Below the pieces are notes generated by a model. It saw only the letters and a program-made list of their open reading frames with translations. It did not search any database and was not told where the DNA came from. A stretch of DNA of 64,000 nucleotides from Thiosulfatihalobacter marinus (GTDB lineage Bacteria; Pseudomonadota; Alphaproteobacteria; Rhodobacterales; Rhodobacteraceae): positions 310,001 to 374,000 of the forward strand of contig NZ_JAECRZ010000001.1 in assembly GCF_016019955.1 (NCBI RefSeq). The letters run 5' to 3'. This document shows positions 27,663 through 36,867 of this stretch, piece after piece. The translations under genes were made by a program, and so were the position numbers. Each line of letters starts with the position of its first letter. The first letter of the stretch is position 1.

Positions 27663-28922
27663 ATGTTTCATTTTCTGAAAAGTGCCTGGGCCCTTTTGTT
27701 GGGCATGATGTTGTTGATGGTCGGCAATGGGATGCAGGGCACGTTGCTTGGTATTCGCGGCGAGATCGAGGGGTTTTCGACCTACGAAATGTCGTTCGTG
27801 ATGTCGGCCTATTTCGTGGGTTTCCTGGGCGGGTCGCGTCTGGCTCCTGAAATGATCCGCAGGGTTGGCCATGTGCGGGTTTTCGCGGCGTTGGCCAGTT
27901 TCATTTCGGCGGTGCTGATCCTGTACCCGACGCTGGCGGAACCCTGGGCCTGGGTGCTGGGGCGGGTGTTGATCGGGTTCTGTTTCTCGGGCGTGTATGT
28001 GACGGCGGAAAGCTGGCTGAACAATGCGGCCACGAACGAGAGCCGCGGACAGGCGCTGTCGTTGTACATGATGGTGCAGATGATCGGCATCGTGTCGGCA
28101 CAGGGGCTGTTGATGGTGGCGGACCCGTCGGGATATGTCCTGTTTGTGATCCCGTCGGTTCTGGTGTCGATTTCCTTTGCACCGATCCTCTTGTCGATTT
28201 CGCCCACACCGGCCTTTGAAACAACCAAACCCATGAGCCTGCGCGAACTGTATCATATTTCGCCTTTGGGCATGGTGGGCATGGTGCTGCTGGGCGGGAT
28301 CTTTGCGGCGCAGTTCGGCATGTCGGCGGTCTATGCGAGCAAGGCCGGGCTGAGCCTGCGCGAATTGGCGATTTTCGTGGCCAGCTTTTACGTGGGTGCT
28401 ACGGTATTCCAATACCCGCTGGGCTGGATTTCCGACCGGATGGATCGACGTGTGTTGATCATGTTCGTCGCCGTGGGCGGCGGCGCGGGCGCGGTGATCG
28501 GCTGGATATTCGGGGACAGCTATCCGATGTTGCTGTTGGCGGCAGTGATCGTCGGGGGCACGACCAACCCGCTATATTCCCTGCTGATCGCCCATACGAA
28601 TGACTTTCTGGAGACCGACGACATGGCCGCGGCCTCGGGCGGGCTGGTGTTCGTGAACGGGCTTGGCGCGATTGCGGGGCCGGTGGCGACCGGTTGGATG
28701 ATGGAGGTCTTCGGACCACCGGGCTATTTCGGGTTCCTGACGTTGATCCTGGTGGCGACGGGCGGCTATGCGGCCTATCGCACGACGCGGCGGGCCTCGC
28801 CATCGGTCGAGGACACCAGCGTCTACGCACCCGTCATGCCCACGGCGTCGCCCGTCGCGGTAGAGGTGGCCCAGGAATACGCCATCGAAACGCAACAGGA
28901 AGAAGAGGAAGGACAACAGTGA
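27663..28922 (+). CDS. MFS transporter (YcaD-like)
   Basis: A 419-residue 12-helix major facilitator. The N-terminal half has LGIRGEIEGFSTYEMSFVMSAYFVGFLGGS and AESWLNNAATNESRGQALS, which resemble the YcaD group of MFS proteins; the loop after helix 8 has WISDRMDRRVLI, a typical MFS signature. The C-terminal tail after the last helix is ~45 residues, Glu-rich and cytoplasmic. The substrate cannot be inferred. Start at ATG 27663 by alignment of the first membrane helix; the ribosome-binding site is poor. Confidence 0.88.
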   Translation: MFHFLKSAWALLLGMMLLMVGNGMQGTLLGIRGEIEGFSTYEMSFVMSAYFVGFLGGSRLAPEMIRRVGHVRVFAALASFISAVLILYPTLAEPWAWVLGRVLIGFCFSGVYVTAESWLNNAATNESRGQALSLYMMVQMIGIVSAQGLLMVADPSGYVLFVIPSVLVSISFAPILLSISPTPAFETTKPMSLRELYHISPLGMVGMVLLGGIFAAQFGMSAVYASKAGLSLRELAIFVASFYVGATVFQYPLGWISDRMDRRVLIMFVAVGGGAGAVIGWIFGDSYPMLLLAAVIVGGTTNPLYSLLIAHTNDFLETDDMAAASGGLVFVNGLGAIAGPVATGWMMEVFGPPGYFGFLTLILVATGGYAAYRTTRRASPSVEDTSVYAPVMPTASPVAVEVAQEYAIETQQEEEEGQQ

Positions 28923-29035
28923 CTTATGTGTCCTTTTGTTGTAATTTGTTACTGTGGAAATAGATCAATTTGAGTGTAACCTTTTTGAATGAAGCGCCTC
29001 CCGGGGGGGAGTTTTGAAACGAGGAGATTGGGGCA

Positions 29036-29617
29036 ATGGTGGGGCCCGATGAAATTCTTGAGTTCTGGCTGGACGAGGTAGGTCCATCCGGGTGGTATGA
29101 CGTTTCAGAGGAACTGGATCAGACGATCCGCGACCGGTTCGAAGAGACTTGGGACCGTGCGCAAGAGGGAAGTTTCGCCCAGTGGCTGACCTATCCCAGC
29201 GGCGCGCTGGCCTATATAGTGTTGAACGATCAGTTCTCCCGCAACATGTTCCGGGGCAGCCACAAGGCGTTTCGGTCGGACCGGCTGGCGCTGGCGGTGG
29301 CCAAGATTGCCATCGACAAGGCGTGGGATACGAAGATCGACGAACCGGCACGGCAGTTTTTCTACATGCCGCTGATGCATTCGGAAAACCTGTGCGATCA
29401 GGAACGGTGCATTCGCATGTTCCTGGAGCGGATGCCCGAAAGCGGCGCCGGCAATCTGCTTCATGCGCGGGCGCATCGCGAAATTATCCGCAGGTTTGGC
29501 CGTTTCCCCTATCGCAACGCCGCGTTGGCGCGCAGTTCCACCCAGCCGGAAATCGCCTATGTGGCGGATGGCGGCTATGGCGAGACCGTGCGCGAATTGC
29601 AGGCGGCGGCGGGCTGA
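29036..29617 (+). CDS. DUF924 family protein
   Basis: A 193-residue cytoplasmic helical protein matching DUF924: ILEFWLDEVGPSGWYD near the start, IVLNDQFSRNMFRGSHKAF in the middle, HSENLCDQERCIRMF, and RFGRFPYRNAALARSSTQPE near the end. Its structure class is TPR-like; function unknown. Start ATG 29036 follows GAGGAG. The AT-rich 113 bp upstream probably holds its promoter. Confidence 0.85.
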   Translation: MVGPDEILEFWLDEVGPSGWYDVSEELDQTIRDRFEETWDRAQEGSFAQWLTYPSGALAYIVLNDQFSRNMFRGSHKAFRSDRLALAVAKIAIDKAWDTKIDEPARQFFYMPLMHSENLCDQERCIRMFLERMPESGAGNLLHARAHREIIRRFGRFPYRNAALARSSTQPEIAYVADGGYGETVRELQAAAG

Positions 29618-29636
29618 TCAGCCCCTGGGCAGATCC

Positions 29637-29860
29637 GGGGAAACCGGTTCCGACGGCGCGGTGCAGCCGCGCAGCCGATAGATTCCGTTCATGATGCGGG
29701 TGGACGATTGGTTGATGGCCACGGTCATCAGCCGGTCCGGGGTTTGCGCGGGCAGGCTGAGTCCGGGATGGGGCGGGCGCCTTGAAACAGCCGGAGAATG
29801 CCAGGGAAATGGTGGCCTGACACCCGGATTCTGGCGCGTTGCGGGGTCGGGAGAGTTCCA
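29637..29860 (-). pseudogene. Possible decayed small lipoprotein gene
   Basis: On the minus strand one frame gives a lipobox-like run, ATISLAFSGCFKAPAPS (about 29780-29830), while another frame continues into a protein-like tail, AQTPDRLMTVAINQSSTRIM then NGIYRLRGCTAPSEP, ending at a TGA (29617-29640 region). A single-base slip around 29760-29780 would join them. No intact ORF spans both. The reading is speculative; simple intergenic sequence is the alternative. Confidence 0.25.
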
Positions 29861-29896
29861 CTAGGCTCGGGAAAAATGCGTTGGAGGAGGGATGCC

Positions 29897-31291
29897 ATGG
29901 CGGCGCAAGGCTTTGACATGATCGTGATCGGGGCGGGGCCGGGGGGCTATGTCGCGGCGATCCGGGGTGCCCAGCTGGGGCTGAAGGTTGCGATTGTCGA
30001 GCGCGAGCATATGGGGGGTATCTGCCTGAACTGGGGCTGTATTCCGACCAAGGCGCTGTTGCGCAGTTCGGAGGTGTTTCATCTGATGGAGCGGGCCGGG
30101 GAGTTTGGCCTGAAGGCCGAGAAGATCGGCTATGATCTGGACGCGGTGGTGAAACGGTCGCGCGGGGTGGCCAAACAGCTTAACGCCGGCATCGGGCACC
30201 TGATGAAAAAGAACAAGGTCACGGTGTTCATGGGCGAGGCCACGCTGCCCGCCAGGGGCAAGGTGCAGGTCAAGACCGACAAGGGCAGCGAAGATCTCAG
30301 CGCCCGGCATATCGTTCTGGCGACCGGCGCGCGGGCACGCGAATTGCCGGGGCTGGAGGCGGATGGCAAGCGGGTGTGGACCTACAAGCACGCGCTGGTG
30401 CCGCCGCATATGCCGCAAAAGCTGCTGGTGATCGGGTCTGGTGCTATCGGGATCGAGTTCGCGAGTTTTTACAACACGTTGGGCGCGGACACGACGGTTG
30501 TGGAAGTGATGGACCGTATTCTGCCGGTGGAGGATGCCGAGATCAGCGCCTTTGCCCGCAAGGCGTTTCAGAAACAGGGCATGACGATCATGGAAAAGGC
30601 CATGGTCAGGCAGCTTGACCGCGGCAAGGACAAGGTGACGGCCCATATCGAGACTGGCGGCAAGGTGACGAAGGCCGAATTTGACACGGTGATTTCCGCT
30701 GTCGGGATCGTTGGCAATGTCGAGGGGCTGGGGTTGGAAAATCTGGGCGTGAAGGTGGAGCGGACGCATGTGGTGACGGATGAGTTTTGCCGCACCGGCG
30801 TGGACGGGCTGTTTGCCATTGGTGATATCGCGGGCGCGCCCTGGCTGGCGCACAAGGCAAGCCATGAAGGCGTGATGGTGGCCGAGTTGATCGCAGGCAG
30901 GAAGGTGCATCCGGTCAGGCCCGAAAGCATCGCGGGCTGCACCTATTGTCATCCGCAGGTGGCGTCGGTGGGCTATAGCGAGGCCAGGGCCAGAGAGCTG
31001 GGCCATGACATCAAGGTTGGCCGCTTTCCGTTCATCGGCAATGGCAAGGCGATTGCGCTGGGCGAGCCGGAGGGGCTGGTCAAGACGGTGTTTGACGCCA
31101 AGACCGGCGCGTTGCTGGGCGCGCATATGGTGGGCGCCGAAGTAACGGAGATGATCCAGGGCTATGTGATCGGGCGGCAGTTGGAAACCACGGAAGAAGA
31201 CCTGATGAACACGGTCTTTCCGCATCCCACGCTGAGCGAAATGATGCATGAAAGCGTGCTGGACGCGTTCGGCCGCGTGATCCACATGTAG
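29897..31291 (+). CDS. lpdA: Dihydrolipoyl dehydrogenase (E3)
   Basis: A 464-residue flavoprotein that re-oxidises dihydrolipoamide with NAD+. The FAD-binding start MIVIGAGPGGYVAAIRGAQLG, the redox disulfide GGICLNWGCIPTK (Cys43 and Cys48), the NAD-binding GSGAIGIEFASFYNTLGA, and the C-terminal HPTLSE with the catalytic His are all intact. Start ATG 29897 follows GGAGGAGGG. The pdhA-B-C operon in this window lacks its own E3 gene, so this protein is the likely partner; other 2-oxoacid complexes may share it. Confidence 0.96.
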   Translation: MAAQGFDMIVIGAGPGGYVAAIRGAQLGLKVAIVEREHMGGICLNWGCIPTKALLRSSEVFHLMERAGEFGLKAEKIGYDLDAVVKRSRGVAKQLNAGIGHLMKKNKVTVFMGEATLPARGKVQVKTDKGSEDLSARHIVLATGARARELPGLEADGKRVWTYKHALVPPHMPQKLLVIGSGAIGIEFASFYNTLGADTTVVEVMDRILPVEDAEISAFARKAFQKQGMTIMEKAMVRQLDRGKDKVTAHIETGGKVTKAEFDTVISAVGIVGNVEGLGLENLGVKVERTHVVTDEFCRTGVDGLFAIGDIAGAPWLAHKASHEGVMVAELIAGRKVHPVRPESIAGCTYCHPQVASVGYSEARARELGHDIKVGRFPFIGNGKAIALGEPEGLVKTVFDAKTGALLGAHMVGAEVTEMIQGYVIGRQLETTEEDLMNTVFPHPTLSEMMHESVLDAFGRVIHM

Positions 31292-31307
31292 GGGTGCGAG
31301 CGGGAGG

Positions 31308-31667
31308 TCAGGCGGGCTCGATCGCGCCGCCGGCCTGCACCCAATGGCCCAGACCGCCGATATTGTGCAAGTCGCCATAGCCCAGTTGTTGCAACAGGCC
31401 GAGCGCGGTTTGCGAGCGCCCGCCGGAGGCGCAATAAAGCGCGATCGGCCCGGTCTGGCGGAACGCGTCGTCAAAATCGGGATGGCGCGGATCGGCCATG
31501 TCACGCAGGCGCGACAGCGGGACATGGATGGCGCCTTTGGCCTTGCCGGTCATGGCAACCTCGGCCCGTTCGCGCACATCGATCAGGGTCAGGTTTCTGT
31601 CATTGGCCGCCGCAACCGCCTCGGTGGGGGACATGCCGGTTCTGGGTCTTTTTCGAAACGGGAACAT
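31308..31667 (-). CDS. Rhodanese-like domain protein
   Basis: A 119-residue single rhodanese domain: LTLIDVRERAEVAMTGKAKG, HVPLSRL, and the active-site loop LYCASGGRSQTAL with Cys79. Persulfide transfer or sulfur sensing is typical of the family. The basic FRKRPR start is not a signal peptide, so it should be cytoplasmic. ATG 31667, with GGAAAG ahead, was chosen over an upstream in-frame start. It is convergent with lpdA. Confidence 0.88.
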   Translation of the reverse strand: MFPFRKRPRTGMSPTEAVAAANDRNLTLIDVRERAEVAMTGKAKGAIHVPLSRLRDMADPRHPDFDDAFRQTGPIALYCASGGRSQTALGLLQQLGYGDLHNIGGLGHWVQAGGAIEPA

Positions 31668-32022
31668 GGGCTTTCCGGTAATTTTACGGTGAGTCAATTT
31701 ATATTCCAAAAACAGAATGCAAATCCAGAAAAAACATCACGCATCCGGGCGTGAGGTAGGGTGGCCGGGAACGTGCGGGGCATCTTCGCCCACGTCCGGC
31801 GGTGGCCGCGCGTTCGGGATTTTGGGGAGGCACAGCGGAGCGCGCAGAACATTTTGATCCTATGGTCAATGCCGGGCGTAATTTTGGGCAGCGAATTCAA
31901 GGCGGTGCAACCGCAGGCAATATCCACCGGCGGCGGGTCATCAATGTTCCCTTTATGTTCGCGATTTTGGGTTGGCACGGCGGTCGTGCTGACTTATGTC
32001 TAAAGCGTTAACGGGGGCTTTC
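31668..32022. other. Divergent intergenic region before uvrA
   Basis: About 355 bp between the rhodanese and uvrA genes. The left third is AT-rich and probably holds the rhodanese promoter. The LexA box at 31946-31960 lies in the right third. No convincing gene; an open frame at 31761-32003 runs through the box and lacks a ribosome-binding site. Confidence 0.55.
31946..31960 (+). promoter_or_regulatory. LexA (SOS) box of uvrA
   Basis: GTTC at 31946-31949 and GTTC at 31957-31960 are separated by exactly 7 bp. GTTC-N7-GTTC is the established alphaproteobacterial LexA site, described in Rhodobacter and Rhizobiales. It sits 62-77 bp before the uvrA start, so uvrA should be induced by DNA damage. 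Confidence 0.85.
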
Positions 32023-34893
32023 ATGGCTGAGCTGAAACATATCGAGGTCCGCGGCGCGCGCGAACATAATCTCAAATCCATCGACGTGGACATTCCGCGC
32101 GATCAGCTGGTGGTGATCACCGGCCTGTCGGGATCGGGCAAGTCCTCGCTGGCATTCGATACGATCTATGCCGAGGGGCAGCGGCGCTATGTCGAAAGCC
32201 TGTCGGCCTATGCGCGCCAATTCCTGGACATGATGGAAAAGCCGGATGTGGACCATATCAGTGGCCTGTCCCCGGCGATTTCGATCGAGCAGAAGACGAC
32301 CAGCAAGAACCCGCGTTCGACCGTGGGCACGGTGACAGAGATCTACGATTACCTGCGCCTGCTGTTTGCCCGTGTCGGCACCCCCTACAGCCCGGCGACA
32401 GGCTTGCCGATCGAGGCCCAGCAGGTCCAGGACATGGTGGATCGCATCATGGCGATGCAAGAGGGCACGCGCGCCTATCTGCTGGCCCCCATCGTGCGCG
32501 ACCGCAAGGGCGAATACCGCAAGGAATTTCTGGAATTGCGCAAACAGGGATTCCAGCGGGTCAAGGTGGACGGGGCGTTCTTTGAGCTGGACGAACCGCC
32601 GACGCTGGACAAGAAATTCCGGCACGATATCGACGTGGTGGTGGACCGGATCGTGGTGCGCGACGGGCTGCAAACCCGGCTGGCGGACAGTTTGCGCACC
32701 GCGCTGGATCTGGCCGACGGCATTGCCGTTCTGGAAACCGCGCCCCGGGACGATGACCCGCAGCGCATCACATTTTCCGAAAACTTTGCCTGCCCGGAGT
32801 CTGGTTTCACCATTTCCGAGATCGAGCCGCGCCTGTTTTCCTTTAACGCGCCGTTTGGGGCCTGCCCGGATTGTGACGGGCTGGGGATGGAGCTTTTCTT
32901 TGACGAACGGCTGGTGGTGCCGGACCAGACGCTGAAAGTGTATGACGGTGCCCTGGCGCCGTGGCGCAAGGGAAAATCGCCCTATTTCCTGCAAACCATC
33001 GAGGCGATTGCCAGCCATTACCAGTTTGACAAGAATACCCCGTGGAAAAACCTTCCCGAGAAGGTGCAGAAAGTGTTCCTGTATGGATCGGGCGAAGAGG
33101 AAATTGCCTTTCGCTATGACGAGGGCGGGCGGGTGTATCAGGTGACTCGCGTGTTCGAGGGTGTCATTCCGAACATGGAGCGGCGCTATCGCGAGACCGA
33201 TTCAAACTGGATCCGCGAGGAATTCGAACGCTACCAGAACAACCGTCCATGCCACACCTGCCGCGGCCACCGGCTGCGCGAAGAGGCACTGGCGGTGAAG
33301 ATCGGGCACCCGGACGCGCTGCGCCATGTCGGGCATGTGGTGCAGATGTCGATCCGCGAGGCGCTGGAGTGGATCGACGATGTGCCCAACCAACTGACGC
33401 CGCAGCGACAAGAGATCGCGCGGGCCATTGTCAAGGAAATCCGCGAACGGCTGGGATTCCTGAATAATGTGGGATTGGAATACCTTACGCTGTCCCGTTC
33501 AAGTGGTACCCTGTCAGGGGGCGAAAGCCAGCGTATCCGCCTGGCCAGCCAGATCGGATCGGGTTTGACCGGGGTTCTTTATGTGCTGGACGAGCCCTCT
33601 ATCGGGCTGCACCAGCGTGACAATGGCCGTCTGTTGACCACGTTGAAGAACCTGCGCGACCAGGGCAATACCGTGATCGTGGTAGAGCATGACGAAGAGG
33701 CGATCCGCGAGGCCGACTATGTGTTCGATATCGGTCCCGGCGCCGGGGTGCATGGCGGACAGGTTGTGTCCAGAGGCCGGCCCGAGGAAATCGCCGCCGA
33801 TCCGGCCTCGATGACGGGCCAGTACCTGTCGGGCCAGCGCGAGATTGCCGTGCCCGCTGTGCGGCGTGCGGGCAATGGCAAATCGGTGAGCGTGGTCAAT
33901 GCCACGGGCAACAACCTGCGCGGGGTGACGGCGGAATTCCCGTTGGGCAAATTTGTCTGTGTGACCGGCGTGTCGGGCGGGGGCAAATCCACGCTGACCA
34001 TAGAAACCCTGTTCAAGACCGCCTCGATGCGGCTGAACGGTGCGCGCCAGACACCTGCACCTTGCGAAACCATCAAGGGGCTGGAGCATCTGGACAAGGT
34101 GATCGACATCGACCAGCGCCCGATCGGGCGCACGCCACGATCCAACCCGGCCACCTATACCGGGGCCTTTACCCCGATCCGCGACTGGTTTGCCGGTCTG
34201 CCCGAGGCCAAGGCGCGCGGCTACAAGCCGGGCCGGTTTTCGTTCAACGTCAAAGGGGGGCGCTGTGAGGCCTGCCAGGGCGACGGTGTGATCAAGATCG
34301 AGATGCATTTCCTGCCGGATGTCTATGTGGAATGCGAGACCTGCAAGGGCGCGCGGTACAATCGCGAAACTTTGGAAATTCGCTTTAAGGGCAAAAGTAT
34401 AGCCGACGTTCTTGATATGACGGTTGAGGAGGCGCAGGCGTTTTTCAAGGCGGTTCCGTCAATCCGGGACAAGATGGATGCGCTGGCGCGTGTGGGGCTT
34501 GGCTATATCAAGGTGGGCCAGCAGGCGACGACACTGTCGGGCGGCGAGGCGCAGCGTGTGAAGCTGTCCAAGGAGCTGGCCAAGCGATCCACCGGGCGCA
34601 CGCTATATATCCTGGACGAGCCGACAACGGGGCTGCATTTCGAGGATGTGCGCAAGCTGCTGGAGGTGCTGCACGAGCTGGTGGAGCAGGGCAACACCGT
34701 GGTGGTGATCGAACACAATCTGGACGTGGTGAAAACCGCCGACCACATCATCGATATCGGTCCCGAAGGCGGCGACGGCGGGGGCGAAATTGTCGCCGTG
34801 GGCACGCCCGAAGAGGTGGCCGAGGTGACGAACAGCCATACCGGGCATTATCTCAAGGAAATGCTGGACGGGCGCAAGGTGGCGGCGGAGTGA
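32023..34893 (+). CDS. uvrA: Excinuclease ABC subunit A
   Basis: A 956-residue UvrA, the damage-recognition ATPase of nucleotide excision repair. Two ABC modules are evident: Walker [15 protein letters not shown] near residue 30-45 and [14 protein letters not shown] near 655, signature motifs [12 protein letters not shown] and [12 protein letters not shown], and Walker [13 protein letters not shown] and [12 protein letters not shown]. Zinc-binding cysteines occur as CPDC, CHTC and CEAC/CETC groups. Start ATG 32023 (GGGGG ahead) rather than 31996. Controlled by the LexA box upstream. Confidence 0.97.
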   Translation: MAELKHIEVRGAREHNLKSIDVDIPRDQLVVITGLSGSGKSSLAFDTIYAEGQRRYVESLSAYARQFLDMMEKPDVDHISGLSPAISIEQKTTSKNPRSTVGTVTEIYDYLRLLFARVGTPYSPATGLPIEAQQVQDMVDRIMAMQEGTRAYLLAPIVRDRKGEYRKEFLELRKQGFQRVKVDGAFFELDEPPTLDKKFRHDIDVVVDRIVVRDGLQTRLADSLRTALDLADGIAVLETAPRDDDPQRITFSENFACPESGFTISEIEPRLFSFNAPFGACPDCDGLGMELFFDERLVVPDQTLKVYDGALAPWRKGKSPYFLQTIEAIASHYQFDKNTPWKNLPEKVQKVFLYGSGEEEIAFRYDEGGRVYQVTRVFEGVIPNMERRYRETDSNWIREEFERYQNNRPCHTCRGHRLREEALAVKIGHPDALRHVGHVVQMSIREALEWIDDVPNQLTPQRQEIARAIVKEIRERLGFLNNVGLEYLTLSRSSGTLSGGESQRIRLASQIGSGLTGVLYVLDEPSIGLHQRDNGRLLTTLKNLRDQGNTVIVVEHDEEAIREADYVFDIGPGAGVHGGQVVSRGRPEEIAADPASMTGQYLSGQREIAVPAVRRAGNGKSVSVVNATGNNLRGVTAEFPLGKFVCVTGVSGGGKSTLTIETLFKTASMRLNGARQTPAPCETIKGLEHLDKVIDIDQRPIGRTPRSNPATYTGAFTPIRDWFAGLPEAKARGYKPGRFSFNVKGGRCEACQGDGVIKIEMHFLPDVYVECETCKGARYNRETLEIRFKGKSIADVLDMTVEEAQAFFKAVPSIRDKMDALARVGLGYIKVGQQATTLSGGEAQRVKLSKELAKRSTGRTLYILDEPTTGLHFEDVRKLLEVLHELVEQGNTVVVIEHNLDVVKTADHIIDIGPEGGDGGGEIVAVGTPEEVAEVTNSHTGHYLKEMLDGRKVAAE

Positions 34894-34950
34894 CAGCGCA
34901 GGCCGCGGCGCCCCCGACCGGGACCTGGCCGGGCCGGGTGTGACATGCCT

Positions 34951-35823
34951 CTAGCCGCGTGCGCGTTTCTCAAACCGGGGCAGCATGGCCGAGAAATCGG
35001 TGCCCAGCCCGTCTTCGGATTCGACGAATTGTTCATATAGCGCGGCGGCCATCTTGCCCATGGGCGTGTCGGCATCCGCGCTTTCGGCGGCCTGTTGGGA
35101 CAGGCGCAGATCCTTGAGCATCAGTTCCGAGGCAAAGCCGGGTTTATAGCCATTGTCGGCCGGGGATTGAGGGCCAACGCCGGGGGCGGGGCAATAGGCG
35201 TTCATCGTCCAGGAATAGCCCGAGGAGGTGGAGACCACATCGAACATTTTCTGGCGGTCCAGGCCCAGCTTGTCCGCCAGCGCAAAGGCTTCGCAGGTGG
35301 CGATCATGGTGACGCCCAGGATCATGTTGTTACAGATCTTGGCCGCCTGACCGGCGCCGGACTCGCCGCAATGCACGGCTTTCTGGCCCATGATCTCAAA
35401 CAGCGGTTCGGCCTTGGCAAAGGCCTCGGCGCTGCCGCCGGCCATGAAGGTCAGCGTGCCAGCGGCCGCGCCACCGATGCCGCCGGATACGGGTGCGTCG
35501 ACGGCCAGAAGACCAGCTTCGGCTGCCTGTTGCGCAACCGCGCGGGCGCTGTCGACATCCACGGTCGAGCAATCGACCAGCGCGGCGCCCTTGGACATGG
35601 CCGGGATCACTTCGTTGGCCACGGCACGCAGGATCGCGCCGTTGGGCAGCATGGTGATGACCACGTCGGCCCCGGCGGCGGCCTTGGCGCCGGAGGCGGC
35701 CATGGTCACGCCGTCAATGGCCACGTCTGCCATGTCGAACCCGGTCACGTCATGGCCCGCCCTGGCGAGGTTGGCGGCCATTGGCGCGCCCATATTGCCC
35801 AGTCCGATAAATCCGATCTTCAT
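34951..35823 (-). CDS. mmsB: 3-Hydroxyisobutyrate dehydrogenase
   Basis: A 290-residue beta-hydroxyacid dehydrogenase oxidising 3-hydroxyisobutyrate to methylmalonate semialdehyde in valine breakdown. NAD-binding MKIGFIGLGNMGAPMAANLA, substrate motif DAPVSGGIGGAAAGTLTFM, and catalytic lysine in GAGQAAKICNNMILG are present. It is the last gene of the run acyl-CoA dehydrogenase, hydrolase, mmsB, starting 3 bp after the hydrolase stop. Confidence 0.93.
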   Translation of the reverse strand: MKIGFIGLGNMGAPMAANLARAGHDVTGFDMADVAIDGVTMAASGAKAAAGADVVITMLPNGAILRAVANEVIPAMSKGAALVDCSTVDVDSARAVAQQAAEAGLLAVDAPVSGGIGGAAAGTLTFMAGGSAEAFAKAEPLFEIMGQKAVHCGESGAGQAAKICNNMILGVTMIATCEAFALADKLGLDRQKMFDVVSTSSGYSWTMNAYCPAPGVGPQSPADNGYKPGFASELMLKDLRLSQQAAESADADTPMGKMAAALYEQFVESEDGLGTDFSAMLPRFEKRARG

Positions 35824-35826
35824 GGC

Positions 35827-36867
35827 TTAGTCTCCCTTTTCAAAACTCAGTTTCGCGCCCCCGAGCGGCATCAGCATCTTTGTCACCTCGATTTGGGACA
35901 TGTCCTCAAGCTGATGCTTCCATTGCGGGTTGCGGTCCTTGTCGATGATTTGTGCGCGGATGCCTTCGAGGAAATCGCCATGCTCCATGGCGCGGTGGGT
36001 AAAGCGGTATTCCTGATCCAGCGCAAAGCGAATGTCGTTGCGCACCCGTACGCGGTGAATGATCTCCAGCGCGCAGCCCATCGAAAGGGGGGAATTGCGC
36101 GACAGCTTCTTGAGCGCGTCGCGGGCAAAATCGCTGTTGGCGGCCTTGAGGGCATTCAGGATGTCGCGCAGGGTTTCGCCGCCGAAACTGGCATCGATCT
36201 CGTGGGCCTGTTCGGCGACGGGGCCGGGGGCGACCCATGCGCTGGCGGTGTCGATCAACGACCAGTCGCCGGTGTCTTCAAGCTGCGCGATCAGCGCCGG
36301 CCACGTGTCTTCGGGGATGTAGTAGTCGGCAAACCCCGCGTGAATGGCATCGCCCGCGTTCATCCGCGCCGCCGTCAGGCCCAGGTATTCCCCAAGCCGT
36401 CCGGGCGCATTGGCAAGGATGTAAGATCCGCCCACATCCGGCACCAGCCCGATCCCGCATTCCGGCATGGCGATCTGGCTGCTGTCGCCGACCACGCGAT
36501 GGCTGCCGTGACAGCCCACGCCCACGCCGCCGCCCATGGTAAAGCCCTGCATGAAGGCGGCCACCGGTTTGGGGAAGGTGAACATCTTGGCATTCATGCG
36601 GTATTCGTCGGCCCAAAAGGTCTGGCCATAGGCAAAATCGCCTTTGGTGCCGGTGTCGTAAAGTTCGGCGATGTCGCCGCCCGCGCAGAACGCCTTGTCG
36701 CCCTCTGCGTCAATGACCAGCATCTTCACGTCATCGTCGCTTTGCCAGGCATCGAGCGCGTCCTCGATGGCCAGGCACATCCGGTAGGACATGGCGTTGA
36801 GCGCCCTGGGCCGGGTGAAGGTGATGCGCCCGGTCTTGCCGGCCTTGCGGATATGGATGTCGCTCAT
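35827..36867 (-). CDS. 3-Hydroxyisobutyryl-CoA hydrolase (crotonase family)
   Basis: A 346-residue crotonase-fold protein. FCAGGDIAELYD and FMQGFTMGGGVGVGCHGSHRVV form the oxyanion-hole and active-site blocks, MPECGIGLVPDVGGSYIL the next, and the long C-terminal extension (SFGGETLRDILNALKAANSDFARDAL within it) separates hydrolases from simple hydratases. It would release 3-hydroxyisobutyrate from its CoA ester. ATGA overlap with the upstream dehydrogenase and close spacing to mmsB fit the valine pathway. Confidence 0.9.
   Translation of the reverse strand: MSDIHIRKAGKTGRITFTRPRALNAMSYRMCLAIEDALDAWQSDDDVKMLVIDAEGDKAFCAGGDIAELYDTGTKGDFAYGQTFWADEYRMNAKMFTFPKPVAAFMQGFTMGGGVGVGCHGSHRVVGDSSQIAMPECGIGLVPDVGGSYILANAPGRLGEYLGLTAARMNAGDAIHAGFADYYIPEDTWPALIAQLEDTGDWSLIDTASAWVAPGPVAEQAHEIDASFGGETLRDILNALKAANSDFARDALKKLSRNSPLSMGCALEIIHRVRVRNDIRFALDQEYRFTHRAMEHGDFLEGIRAQIIDKDRNPQWKHQLEDMSQIEVTKMLMPLGGAKLSFEKGD

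Noticed and set aside
31761-32003. 80-codon ORF before uvrA
   Set aside because: It runs through the LexA box, lacks a ribosome-binding site and overlaps the promoter region.
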